This document shows positions 43,801 through 60,100 of a DNA stretch of 64,000 nucleotides, one piece after another. Positions within the stretch are counted from its first letter, which is position 1. Every line of letters starts with the position of its first letter. Under the pieces are notes generated by a model, which worked only from the letters and a program-made list of their open reading frames with translations, was not told the DNA's origin and did no database searches. The translations under genes and the position numbers were made by a program. Source of the stretch: Guillardia theta CCMP2712 (Eukaryota; Cryptophyceae; Pyrenomonadales; Geminigeraceae); NCBI RefSeq assembly GCF_000315625.1, contig NW_005434642.1, forward strand, positions 299,179 to 363,178, in the 5' to 3' direction.

Positions 43801-44975
43801 TCTTCCGCTCCTTGCCCGAGGGCCCTGCTGCCCTCCTCCTCCTCCAGCTCCGCCGTCCGATCGGCTACGACGAGCGCCAGGACCGTAATGGTCTTGCCCA
43901 GACCCATGTCGTCGGCAAGGATGCCCCCCTGGATCTCAAGAGGAGGGTTCTGCAGCTCGACCTCCTCCCCTGTGATCACGTTGGAGTATCCTCGGAAGGC
44001 AGGAAGATGCAGTTCCTCCCAGAAGAGCTTGCACACTCTGTCTGCGGCCTCCCGCTGCTGCATCCATGCAAGCGCCACCTCCTGGTGGGGCATCAGCCGT
44101 GTGGTGAGGCCAGGAGGCGTCCGCAGCCTGTCCTCGTCCTCGATGTCGACATCACTCTTGAACACACTCTCGAGCATGGAGGACTTCGTCTCCCTCCCCT
44201 CCAACGATGCAGAAGGAGATGTCGCCGCGTTCCCTTCACGCACAGCAGCCAAGTCTGTCTCCTCGGAAGAATCCAAGGAGTCCCCAAGGGCAGGAGCCAC
44301 GTCAGGTACGGAGACGACGAGGCTGGACTCGTCCTCATCGACGTTGACATGCTCGTGCACGTCCTGCTGGTTGGTCAAGACCGCTTCTTGGACGTCGGCA
44401 GGGTTGAGAGTTTGCGCCTGCTCCGTTGTGTCCGCTTGCTCGCTGTTGGTGTTCTCAGCCAGTGCTAGCTGATCGACCTCAATCTGTTCATTCTCTTGCA
44501 CCACATTTTGATGTTCCACATCCTCATGTACCGGATCCTCATCGCTCTTAAGATGATCTTCGCTTCTTCCTGGCTCAAAACCGTGCAAGTCATATTGGTC
44601 GTACTGCTTTTCAGAGTCAGTGGGATCATCCCGCAACAGCAGCAAGTCTTTGCTGGCACCACCAGCCGCTAGAATGGCATTCTTGCTCGACAATGTACGC
44701 ATTGCCTCTGAGGAGAGCATCAGCACAAGCCATACCACTGCTATCTTGGATACAACCCCGAATCGAGAAAATGTCCTGAATAGCTTTCGAGGTGTTTCCG
44801 GATTCTTCAACTCTTCACATACATTATGTAACAACACATTCCTGATTCTGTGACTCCCTCCACGGAGATGGTTCAGAGCGAATGGCCTCTGTGCATTCAG
44901 ACTCGTCCTGCTCTGTACCCCCAGGTGCCCTGCCATCGAAGGACATCTGGCATTTTTGCTGAAAGAATATTCCAT
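40808..44975 (-). CDS. Rad5/HLTF-type SNF2 ATPase with RING finger
   Basis: Exons (minus): 43419-44975, 43048-43176, 42581-42853, 42262-42420, 41726-42076, 41420-41560, 41111-41215 and 40808-41005; all are in phase. The SNF2 motifs are [33 protein letters not shown] (Walker A), [30 protein letters not shown] (DEGH box, as in Rad5), [46 protein letters not shown] and [16 protein letters not shown]3HC4 RING ([20 protein letters not shown] to KCPLCR) sits between the helicase lobes, the Rad5/Rad16/HLTF arrangement; this class links post-replication repair with ubiquitin ligase activity. No HIRAN domain is seen. The N-terminal 300 residues are acidic and include a hydrophobic stretch, [15 protein letters not shown], and NHLRGGSHR. 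The intron at 41006-41110 is GC-AG. The ATG at 44973-44975 is the first available. Confidence 0.88.
42495..42556. repeat. (GGGGA)n microsatellite in Rad5-type gene intron
   Basis: About ten GGGGAGGGGA copies lie in the intron between exons 3 and 4. A (GGA)n tract at 43325-43385 lies in the first intron of the same gene. Confidence 0.9.
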
Positions 44976-45446
44976 TCTCGGACGTTGGAAGTCTGACAAG
45001 TCTCACAAGATGGATTGTTCAAGAATGCAGCTGTAGAAACGACAAACAAAAGAATAAAGATCTCTCACGAGCACTTCTCAAGTGGACTCAGGGACATCCC
45101 TTGCGTGTTGGCGTGCGTCCGTGGACCCAAGGCTGATCCGACACATCCCCTCTTGCAGGGATCCTTGCTCCTCACACACAACGCGACGAGTTTCTCTCAT
45201 GGAACTTTCAACTTCGACCCCTCAGCGCTCACCATTCTCTGAACCCATTGCATTGCCCCCGTCCCGTCTCGCTCCCACGCCATGGCCCCACGCCTTGTTG
45301 AAAAGTTTGAATCTGTAACTGTTTGTAACCGTTCCATTCTTTGGTGGGAGCTCAAAGTGTGTACAATGAGAGTTACTACCCGGTTATTGTCCAGGAAATG
45401 GATGAGCAAAGGGGGGGTGGGTTAGTGGAGGGTCGGTGGAGGCGCC
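44976..45446. promoter_or_regulatory. Divergent promoter region Rad5-type/FkbM
   Basis: 470 bp between divergent starts. GCAAAGGGGGGGTGGGTTAG lies 40 bp before the plus-strand ATG, a short version of the G/TA tracts. No gene or island is seen. Confidence 0.4.
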
Positions 45447-47258
45447 ATGAAGCCTAGCAGGCGGGGGTTGGCACTAGTGCTGGTGCTCTTAGCGGCGCAT
45501 GCAGGCCTGGATGAAGGGAAGGAGGAGGAGTCGAGCACAGGAACGCTCCCTCATCCGATCCCAGGTGAGTTGAGAGATGCCAGCTCCGTTGCTCTCACAT
45601 TCTTGCTCGCCCCAGGTACAGCAAGGCCGTCGTGGAGGGGAGATGAAGGAAGGTGTCCACAAGGTGGCGAGGATCAGTCGTACGTTCCGACTCCTCGACC
45701 GTCGGCTATGGTAGCAGAGATGGAGTCCATGCTCGTCGTCAGAACCAACACTCCCTACCCCTTCTGGTTCGCACTCCCGACCAGCGAGGCGAACCCAGGA
45801 TACCTCTCCAACTCTGCCAGGGACACGCGTGTCATGAACCCGTCGGGGTCAGTCATTATGCACGCGCTGCTCGAAGCTCAGTGCCGCGTCATGAAGGGGG
45901 GTCGAGCTCCCCTGGTTGTTGACGTCGGAGCGCATGTGGGATGGTTTACGATGATGGCTGCGTCATATGGGTGTCGGGTCCTTGCCATCGAACCACAGCC
46001 GCATGCTCACGTGTTCTTGAATGCTTCCCTGCTGCTGAATGGATGGAAGGTATGTGCCATGCCACGTCACCACTAGTTGGTTGTCTTACACGTTGCTTGT
46101 GAAGGGCAGGATTGATGTGGTACATGCTGCCGTCGGCGACAAGGGGGGTAGCGTGAAGATGGTCAACAGGCATGGTTGGGACAACTGGGATGTCACTGAG
46201 ATGACAGACGTGGACGATGATGCGCCTGGTGATGTTGTGCGACAAGTTCGACTGGATGATCTTGTTGACGACGACATCCTACTGCTCAAAATCGATGCGG
46301 AGGGGGCGGAAGACCTGGTCATGAGATCGGCTTTGCGGATCCTGGAGGGTCGAAAGATAGATTCGATTCTTCTTGAGGCGAAGGGCAGCAGTGACGAAGC
46401 AAGAAATGAATTCAAGAAGGGGGTGTTCAAAGGGCTGGTGGAAAAAGGATACACCGCATATGAGTTTTACGAAGAGGTAGCACCTTGCTCCCCGACTGTA
46501 GCTTGTGACGTTTGGTGCAGGTTGGCCGATCTGTGTTTTCGTGGAACCTGCATGACCATTTGTTTCCTCTCCAAGTAAGAAGAGGGGGAGTGAGTTAGAC
46601 TTGAATCGTTCACGATATGATTTGATGTTCAGAAAACTCTCTCTTTCGAGAATTGGCCTTCTGAGCAAGTTTTCGAGGACCACCTTTTCGTGAGGCAGGA
46701 TCTTGACCTTCCCAAGGTGAGAAGGTGAACCATTTGACACATGTACTTTCTGAAGCGATGTCTACAGCCAGGAACTGTTTCTATACTCTTCCCCCCGATG
46801 GACCACGTGTTCCGGGACCCTTCAAAGATAGCTCTGGTCTTCGCTCTGTACAACTACACCAGCACGGTGAGACCTGCGTCCGCCCTGATCACTTGTCACG
46901 AAAGATCTTGATCATCAGGACGGTTCTTTGAACATCAGCATCAACAAGAGAAGCTTGGTAGAGAAAATCGTTCCAGGGTCAGGAAATCATGTTGGACGCG
47001 ACGTCGAATATTTCACGCTGCTGCTGCCAGAATTGCCGGAGGCCCATCACTTCATCACAGTGAGAGCATTGGACATGGTATTCCGATGCGCCTTGTGGTT
47101 TCGACCTGACCGTCTTGTTGCAGCAGGGCGAGGAGCTCCTGGAGAACGTGGGCTCGGAGGATACAGTTCACTTCACTGTGAACCCGCGGGGAGCGAGCAT
47201 GTCTTCGGCGATCGCCTGGCACTGCTCGAGGTTCTTAGACGAGTCTCATTGCAGATGA
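45447..47258 (+). CDS. FkbM-family methyltransferase with leader peptide and C-terminal extension
   Basis: ATG 45447 gives MKPSRRGLALVLVLLAAHAG, a signal peptide or anchor. The methyltransferase starts near SNSARDTRVMNPSGS, with the SAM motif VVDVGAHVGWFTMMAASYGC, then VLAIEPQPHAHVFLNASLLL, IDVVHAAVGDKGGSVKMVNR, VRLDDLVDDDILLLKIDAEG (the conserved D(V/I)EGAE motif: DAEGAEDLV) and IDSILLEAKG. After an intron VGRSVFSWNLHDHLFPLQ closes the domain. Additional exons reach the stop at 47256-47258: PMDHVFRDPSKIALVFALYN, SINKRSLVEKIVPGSGNHVG, EYFTLLLPELPEAHHFIT and EELLENVGSEDTVHFTVNPR. FkbM enzymes O-methylate sugars, lipids or small molecules. The leader suggests work in the secretory pathway. The extension has no family I recognise and its fusion to the domain is inferred from continuous open exons. 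Confidence 0.75.
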
Positions 47259-48289
47259 AATTACGGAGAAAGAATGCACATCACAGCAGCGAGCCTTTCA
47301 TCCCCTGCCCTCCTCTCCTCATCCTGATCCTTCCCGCCTTCTCCTGCTTCTCCTCTGATGATCCTCTCCTACGCTTCCACCCATCTTCTCCTTCTCCCTT
47401 CTCCGCTTCGCTTCTTGGCGATACATCTACATCAGAATCTTTCCTTGTCAAGACAAAACTGTCCTTTTGACAAGTACTGGTCCTGCCCTCTTACCAACGG
47501 TCTCTTGGGAGGCGAGGGGTTAGGGGTTAGGGGGTACTTATGCACCCACCCACCCTCGTGTATTCCATCAATTCACAGTTGAAAATCTTGGAATTCGATA
47601 GGTAGAGGGTCACTACCCCTACCCACAGAATCAACGGCTCACTGATTTTTCGGTATCCGACAATGGAGGCGGGCCAAGAAGAGCGCAAGGGAGCTCGAGA
47701 GGAGGGAGGGAGGGAGGGAGGGAGGGAGGGAGGGAGGGAGGGNNNNNNNNNNNNNNNNNNNNNNNNNNNNNNNNNNNNNNNNNNNNNNNNNNNNNNNNNN
47801 NNNNNNNNNNNNNNNNNNNNNNNNNNNNNNNNNNNNNNNNNNAGGTATCCCAAGACTTGGTGTCTTCGCATGGGGCGGAGCTCCAGGAAACATCGGGGGT
47901 AATTTGCCTTTACACATACCGGGCAACTCTCCTATTGCACTGCCGACGCTCTCGATACCACACCCCCCCCTCCATATACTTTTATTGTAGGTAGATAATG
48001 AGGGAGGGAGGGAGGGCACAGCCTGCAATGTTTGCTGAGGTAGTTTGGAGATTGGGAGAGGCGAGGCTTGGGGAGGAGAGGAGAGGAGGGGAGAAGTATC
48101 GGGACAAAGTAATAGGACATCGACGATAGAGGAGGATGTATGGTTGGGGTTGTATCAAAGGATCCATGAAAGTCTCTTGCTTGATGCACGAGATGAAATC
48201 CTTGAGATAGAAGGATGAAATCGATTCCTTCCTGATTATCGATCGTGCCCTCTCATGCAGGCACCGCCAGGAAATCGTGCAGAAACGCC
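47259..48289. other. Spacer with purine microsatellite and assembly gap
   Basis: 47510-47640 has GGGGTTAGGGGTTAGGGGGTAC and CACTACCCCTACCC. 47700-47742 is (GAGG)n and runs into the gap. 47990-48020 has another GGGA tract and 48070-48100 a GGAGAGGAGA stretch. No gene is supported. Confidence 0.5.
47743..47842. other. Assembly gap of exactly 100 N
   Basis: One hundred N bases follow directly after a (GAGG)n tract. A round length suggests a placeholder of unknown true size, probably caused by the repeat. Confidence 0.98.
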
Positions 48290-49399
48290 ATGTCGTACAT
48301 TTTCAAGAGTCAGGGGAGAGACCGGCCCACCGTGACTGAGTTCACTTCACGACGTTCGCAGACAGCAGGTGAAGTAATATGATCCTCCTGAAGTTCGAGT
48401 GACCTCTCCTCTCCTCCCTTCCCCTTCCTCCTCCAGCTTCGATATGGGCAACTCAAATGACCACAAAACAGCCCATTTACCAGCAAGGCGTCTACTGCGA
48501 ATCTGCCTTGCGCAGAACTGTGAGCAGGTCCAAGAGCAGAGCGTCCATGATGGAGGAGCAGGCAGTGCTCACGAGACCACCCACTCAAGACGATCTCTTC
48601 AGCGCTTCTCAGAGCAAATCTTTCAAGGTCGGCTCTTCCCGTCCCAATAGCCAACTGTCGTGGACGAGGCCTGCGTCTAGCATGTCTTGGCACTCAGCTC
48701 CTGACCTCCTTCCTCTCCAACGAGACTCTCGTCCCACCAGCGCGCTGAGCATCAGCCGTCAAAGATACGAGACGCGTCCCGCCGGTGCTGCTTCGCAGTG
48801 GGGGAGGGGCGGGAGGACTGAACTCTGCTCGCAGGGCTGAGCCGGTCAAGAGTTGGGCACGAGCTCGGGTTCAACATGGCATCGAGACAGGCGCTGGTGG
48901 AGGAGGGCGGGGAGGGGCAACAGGCGCTACTTGGCCCCCAGCCGATGACATTGAGATTCGTTCCAACACGTCCCACGTACCTTCTCAACCTGGTAAGTTC
49001 GATCTTTGTGGAGGACGACTTGCAGGCAGAGTAATCCCTTGCGCTTGCATCAGCAAAAGTACTCCATGGTCACTGGATGCACCAAGGTGAGTCGCCCTGA
49101 GTCGGAGAGCAGCGCGCTGACATCACGAGCAGCACGTCCCAGGCAGAAGATTCGTCGACTTCATGTCGAGGAATGATAGCGGCCTGATGGCCCGGAGGCA
49201 GATGTTGGAGGACGTGGGAGCCCCGCAGACTCACTTTGCCAACACGACCAAGTGCATCTATCCGGCTTCTATCCCCTTCAAGATGCAGGTTGCGCTCGCT
49301 CGCTCCCCTGACCCTCTGTTGTGGTCTCAACGGCTGCTGCAGGTTCGGTACAAGGGAGGAGGAACCGCTTATAACGAGTTCAACCTGATGCCCTCTTGA
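48290..49399 (+). CDS. Hypothetical Ser/Arg-rich soluble protein
   Basis: ATG 48290 opens MSYIFKSQGRDRPTVTEFTS. The second exon continues QMTTKQPIYQQGVYCESALR, SRSKSRASMMEEQAVLTRPP, DDLFSASQSKSFKVGSSRPN and RPASSMSWHSAPDLLPLQRD, a low-complexity Ser/Arg/Pro segment. The third exon gives NMASRQALVEEGGEGQQALL and MTLRFVPTRPTYLLNL. The better-conserved-looking C-terminal part is KYSMVTGCTK, HVPGRRFVDFMSRNDSGLMA, RRQMLEDVGAPQTHFANTTK and YPASIPFKMQ, ending VRYKGGGTAYNEFNLMPS with the stop at 49397-49399. No signal peptide or membrane helix. I do not recognise the family. The repeated R/S-x-S-x-P motifs look like phosphorylation sites, and a cytoskeletal or flagellar role would be only a guess. 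Confidence 0.6.
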
Positions 49400-49439
49400 T
49401 GAGGCGGAGAGGAAAGGGGGAGGAGGAGAAGGTCCTGAC

Positions 49440-54508
<5,069 letters not shown>

Positions 54509-55285
54509 CCCTGCACCCGGCGGCCTAGCTTGCACTCACACACAGGTTTTGCACTTACAAGTGCTGTGACCGCAGCCCCGCTCAACTCTCTCGAACTCAA
54601 GTTAAAAAAACATTCAAACTGTCCGCGGCTTGAAACTCCGAGATCCGATCATCAGTACGGCCCGAGCCGGCGGCCACCGTAACGGTACTATGATGCGGAG
54701 ACTCTCCGAGTACTACAGTAGTACTAGTCTCCGAGGCTCAGTCTAGTAAGCCTCGGATTATTCCGAGTGTCGGAGCCTGCGGCCGCTGATGATCTGCCAT
54801 GATCGGATGATCATCTGAGTCGGGCGGCCACGGTTGGCATCGGCGCACTAGCCGCGCAGTACGGGCCGGGCTGCCCTGAGGCGGCGGCGGCGGGCCGCGC
54901 CCGGGCCGGCCGCCCGGTGCCAGGCTGAAGTCGCCCGGGGCCGGGTGCCGCGCGGCGAGGCGACTCGGCGAGCCCGGGGGTGCAGCCTAGCCTAGCCCTC
55001 TCAGTGGTAGGCTAGTACGAGTCCGAGCGACCGTCCGATCGGCCCTGATCATCGGAAGCTGATGTCTGGATCTGCGGCTAGGATTTCAAGTCACATCCTG
55101 GCCTCCGCCGTCCGATCGGAGCCTGATCCGACGAGCCGCAGGCGGGCTCCGGGCCTGCCAGGCCCCGGCGGTGAGCCTGCTGAGTCACGCCGCACGCCGG
55201 GGGCGCGCGTTCCGCTCTCTGAGGCGGGGTGCCAGTTTTCACTCTAGAAGCAAACTGACACGTTGCGTGTGTATCGGCGAGATCC
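54509..55285. promoter_or_regulatory. GC-rich island in divergent promoter (copy 5)
   Basis: 54640-55250 is GC-rich with CGGCGGCGGCGGGCCGCGCC, GGGCCGGCCGCCCGG and repeated GATCCGATCATC, CGATCGG and CGGATGATCATC palindromic bits, plus AGTACTACAGTAGTACTAG. It separates the TPR gene from the CEHG repeat gene. TCACTGA is scarce here (TCTCAGTGG and GAGTCACG only), so it matches the class by composition more than by motif. Confidence 0.35.
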
Positions 55286-56118
55286 ATGCCAAGCAGCGAG
55301 AGGTCGCGCAAGAGAAGGAAGGTGGAGGGCTCAAACCCCGGGGGAGACGAGCGTAGAGAACAAGAGCTAGGTGCTGACAAGATAGACCAAAAGAGGAAAA
55401 CAAGGAGTCTCTGCGAGCACAGGCGGGTCCGATCACGATGCAAGGCGTGCGCGGGGGGGAGCATATGCGAGCACGGGCGGCAGCGATCATCATGCAAGGC
55501 GTGCGGGGGGGGGAGCATATGCGAGCACGGGCGGCGGCGATCGCAATGCAAGGCGTGCGGAGGCAGCAGCATATGCGAGCACGGGCGGCAGCGATCGCAA
55601 TGCAAGGCGTGTGGGGGGGGGAGCATATGCGAGCACGGGCGGGTCCGATCACGATTCAAGGCGTGGGGAGCGTAAAGACATCGTACTCTGGCGGCGGCGA
55701 TCGCTATGCAAGGCGTGCGGGGGGGGGAGCATATGCGAGCACGGGCGGCGGCGATCACGATGCAAGGCGTGCGGAGGCAGCAGCATATGCGAGCACGGGC
55801 GGCAGCGATCGCAATGCAAGGCGTGTGGGGGGGGGGAGCATATGCGAGCACGGGCGGGAGCGATCACGATGCAAGGCGTGCGGAGGCAGCAGCATATGCG
55901 AGCACGGGCGGCAGCGATCGCAATGCAAGGCGTGCGGAGGCAGCAGCATATGCGAGCACGGGCGGGTCCGATCATCATGCAAGGCGTGCGGGGGGGGGAG
56001 CATATGCGAGCACAGGCGGCAGCGATCACGATGCAAGGCGTGCGGGGGGGGGAGCATATGCGAGCACGGGCGGCAGCGATCGCAATGCAAGGTATGTGGG
56101 AGTAGAGGCAAAAGTTAG
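55286..56118 (+). pseudogene. CEHG/CKACGG zinc-like tandem-repeat gene, frame broken
   Basis: ATG 55286 gives a basic start, MPSSERSRKRRKVEGSNPGG, then 18-residue units with the consensus SICEHGRQRSQCKACGG: four Cys/His ligand-like positions (CxH...CxxC) per unit. About 13 units follow at a 54-bp period to 56118. The first frame stops at TAA 55673-55675 inside a degenerate unit (RVRSRFKAWGA). A second stretch (WRRRSLCKACGG onward) is in another frame, and a run of ten G near 55828-55837 shifts it again. The last five units read cleanly to VCGSRGKS. Other units have seven or nine G in the same place and keep frame. It is therefore a pseudogene, a gene with a spliced-out break, or an assembly error in a homopolymer. 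Similar CEHG repeat proteins are known from algal genomes; their role is not established. Confidence 0.65.
55400..56110 (+). repeat. 54-bp minisatellite coding for 18-residue units, about 13 copies
   Basis: Each copy contains GCATATGCGAGCAC followed by a GGGCGG CAGCGATCGCAATGCAAGGC core, here split by a space. GCATATGCGAG occurs 11 times, with one diverged copy at the start and one degenerate copy at 55676-55715. Copies differ mainly in the length of the G run (7, 9 or 10) or its replacement by GGAGGCAGC. Confidence 0.9.
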
Positions 56119-57137
56119 GAAGGAAAGATCGGATCATGGCCTCTGCTGAAGGCGTCAATGTTCAAGCATCATTTCGTTGTCATGGTGCATCAGTAGGCTC
56201 AGTGCAGAGACGCTGATGAAATATTGCCAAGCTCGATCATAGTTGACTGGATTCACTGAAACTGTCCTGCTGAGTGAGTCGGGGGCCGGCAGTGGTGTCA
56301 TGAATCAGTTCAGACCTGCCAGGTATCATGACTCTGATCAGTTGGGCCTGGCTCTGGCATGGCGGGGCGGCGGCCTTGCCATGCTGCTGCTCAACGTTGG
56401 CAGTAGATGGACTCAGAGCCGCGCTCGGCAGGACTGCCGCACTGAATGCCGTTGGGACGGAGAGTCGGTCACGGCTGGGTCGCCGGCTGTGCGGCAGCCT
56501 CAACCGTCGGCCCGGCGGTAACTTCAGTTTTGTTGCTGTCTTTCCAGTAACTTATTTATTGAACTTCGGAAGTCTTGGAATGGAGTGCTTGGAATGAGTC
56601 TCTGCAAACTCCGAGTCTATTTCTGATTCAGAAGCACCTATGCGGGTTCTGCCGCGGTCGCACGTACTCGCGGCACTGGCCCATGAGTTGGTACGACACA
56701 CGGTCAGCTTAACTTTGAGTAAAGTAGTCAGCCGGTCCCGGCTGCCGCCGGCCTGGGCGCCTCACCGTCACTGCACCCGACCGTCCGTACGGTGACTGAC
56801 TCGCCGGGAACTCCGGAACCGGGCGTCACTAGCGGCCTCCGCCTGAGTCCGCCTCACTGCCAGGCTGCAGTGCGGCTGAAGTTTCATCCGATGAAACGGA
56901 AATGTAACGGCACCCTCTAAATGTGGCGGTCGGGCGAAGCCTTATGTCGGGGCAGAAGGCCAGATGCGGGAGGCCTAGAGCCTCGCTGAGTGGCTCGGAC
57001 GAGCCTCTCCCTTCTCCCCTCCTCCTGGGCTGCTACCTCCTCACCCGAGAATGACGTGTCCCACCCATGGCAACAGCAAGTAGTGTCAGGCCTGACCGCG
57101 TCTGAGGGGTGTACAGCCAGGATTCGCAGCTGCAAGG
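56119..57137. promoter_or_regulatory. GC-rich TCACTGA island upstream of the channel gene (copy 6)
   Basis: 56230-56900 carries GATTCACTGAAAC, CACCGTCACTGCACC, GGTGACTGACTCGCC and GGCGTCACTAGCGG, with GCCGGTCCCGGCTGCCGCC blocks and CTGGCATGGCGGGGCGGCGG. No gene is supported. It lies 240 bp before the ATG of the IP3-receptor-like gene. Confidence 0.4.
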
Positions 57138-60100
57138 ATGAACCCTACGGAGTTGCTCGGGTCCATGGCGCTCGTCCGTCCTGACCCATACGATGAAGCG
57201 ACTGCATTGCGTTTTGGAGATTTTATATTGTTATCATGCAGCTTCATCGAGGACAACGCTGGGTTCCTGTGCGAGCAAGGGTGCGTGCGAAAGCGCTGGG
57301 ATACGCATCTAAAGCTTTCCTCTCGTGAGTTGGTGTTTGAAGTTTGCACCGCAAGGGAAGAACGGTTCTTGGTAGAGTGGGAATCCCTGAACAAGAACCG
57401 AGCACGAGTTGAGGACTTCTCAAGGTTAGAGCATGTCAAGATGCAGAATCAGATGGAAAAGAAGGCCAACGACTCGCAAGCCGAGCACATGACAGGGAAG
57501 CCTGTGCATTACGGAGATGTGATACAGCTACGCCAGTTGAAGTCGCAAGCGTTTCTAGGAGTAGATATAAGTCAGGCCCCACGAGATGAGCCCACGGCTA
57601 AGAAGATTGTTCTCCATGACAGGCCAGGAAAGCCAGTAGGTTTCAAGATCCTACCTCGTTTCAGATACCTGGTGGAGGGTCATACAGTATGCTATGGAGA
57701 CCAAATCACTTTGGAAAGCATGTCCTTTCCCCGGGAGTTCCTGCATGCATCAAACAACTCGTGCTACCCGTCTGAAATCGGAATGATACACGAGGTGACC
57801 CTCAGTATACGCCAGGAGGCTGCATGGAAAGTAGAGCCATTCCTTTCCTTCTCGTTGCAGTCCAAGGCTTTGGTGAAAGTCGGAGATGTTGTTCGGCTGT
57901 ATCATCCATTCCATCAAGCATACATCGCAGCAACGGGAATGGATAACACAGTCTACCTACAGTCAGGTCAAACCTCGCTCTCTTCAACTATGTGGGTTGT
58001 GGCAGACAAGAATCCCCTCATCGGAGGTCTAGTGAAGCTGCACCATAGCTACAGTCTGATGCATCTCGTGACGAAACGTTATCTCTGCGTGACTGCTGAG
58101 AAGCTGCAACCAGCTCTGAGAATCAACACTGTCCACGAAAGCTATGACGATGGCCAGGAGGACAGCTCTCGAAGCCTGTTTTCTGCTGTGAAGTTGAGTG
58201 CCAATCACTCTCACGGTGTGTTCTTCAGCTTCGAGCCCTACGATGACGATCACCAGAACTTGCATCTGCAGTGGTCAGGCAGGATCAGGCTGATGCACAC
58301 AAACACAAGAGACTATCTTCACTGTATGAACTCACATCAACTGAGCGACCCGTTGCGTCCGTTAGAAGATGCAGATTCTTCGCAGATCGCTAGACTGAAT
58401 GTGATAGAGGAGGATCATCAGATCTCTTACGAGGAGAGATTAGCGGAAGACTTGTCCAAGTTGCCCGAACGAGTGGTTGTCTCGTCTCCCGCCTTGTTCC
58501 GAGAGGACAGCTTCGATGTGGAGCAGGTCCCTGAAGAGCAGATAAGGTCTGTCGATGTGGTTCTTGGTATCCTGCCAACCCTGGAGAGCTACTTGATGCA
58601 GATGAACAAATTCGAGAGCATCGAGTTCTCTGAAGATGTAGTGCTGGAGATTCTTGACCGGCTGTCGGATTTGAGGTTGTACATCTATGACATCCAAGTG
58701 AGGGACAGGACGAAGATAGCCGTGCTGAATGACAAAGAGTTGCTGCAGATGAACCCGCTGGAGTATTGTCAAAACTTCATGCATGACCTGGGAGTTCCCC
58801 AGCTGCTCTTTGCGATCATACGGCAGACTTGCAAGATTTGGTTGAAGCAGGTACCGACGACTGCTGAGCCCGCAAACAACCTGAAGAGTGACAAGACACA
58901 AAAGAAAGTCAATCAAACGAAGAGTTCTGGGCTGTACAAACTGATCAGCCCCACAAACTTGTTGAACCTACCAAGGAACAGAAGCGCCAAATTGGTTCTT
59001 CAAATGTGCTACTCAGTCCTCTGGCACATTGTGCACAAACACAAGAAGAACTCTATAGAGGTCGCGAGCTTTTTGAATGAGATGCAGGACCACCTCATCC
59101 TGGACATCGGAGCTGAACGAGTTCTGCTGGAGGTGCTCGAAGGCAACGAGAAGCTCCTTCTGTCCTTGGCTGGCGACGCTACCCGGGATGATCACATCCG
59201 ATTTCACCTCCGGGCCCTGGCGACTGAGGGAAAGGATCCGATGCACGTGCGATTTCTGTCTGCCTTCACCGCTGTAGCAGACAGAGGCATCTCCCGCCAC
59301 CAAGACATCGTCCTGGAGAGCATCCTTGACGAAGTCGATGACATCCTCCTCCGGGTGCGGGTGGAGTGCCAGGCCGTGCAGCTCTTCGATGCTCGACACG
59401 CGATCTCTGAGAACCCTTCGACATGGAGGGACCTCGGGGATCTCGTGGCCGACATGTCACGTGCGGGGAAGCGAGGTCATCAGAGTCGAAGGATGCTGGA
59501 GTACTGGATTGAAACCTTCGCGCTGCTAGCCAACCTTTGCAAGCCCGACTCCCTGGGAAGGAGGCAGTTCATCATCGGGAGGGTGAAGAAGTTTGTGCCT
59601 TTGGAGGTCTGCATATCCTGTCTGCAGGACGACAGGCTGTCTGAACACCTTCGGAGGCACGTGTGCGAGTTCATCAGGTTCTGTTACGTGGAGGGCGATG
59701 AGTTCAACAGCATCACCAGGCTAACCGGAATCTCAATCTGGAAGGATCTTGACTCATACCAAAACTTTCACTTCTTGAACAGAGTCACTGAGGAGAAGCA
59801 GGCAGGCAGTCAACAGCCAGACTCTGCAAGGAATCCCGACCCTCCCAAGGACCTGTATGACCTGAGAACCATCGTCAGGGAGTACTTTGCTCAGTCATCT
59901 TGCCAGATGTACCCGGGGGAGCGGCCGTTCGCCAACGAGCTGAAGCTCTCGATGCTGAAGCTCTGCAAGCAGTTGCTGGTATTTGGGTTTGTGTGCGAGG
60001 AAGACCTCAAGTCAGTGATCAAGGAGACCATGGACCTGCTGGACTTTTCTTCTCTTCGCTTCAATCGGACTGAGAACAACTTTCACTTCGACAAGGACCG

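Noticed and set aside
47510-47540. Telomere-like GGGGTTAGGGGTTAGGGGG
   Set aside because: Only two units inside a gene-flanked spacer and similar to the other GGGGTA tracts; no array that would mark a chromosome end.
55400-56110. CRISPR array
   Set aside because: The 54-bp period has no spacer of different sequence, the units are coding and the genome is eukaryotic.
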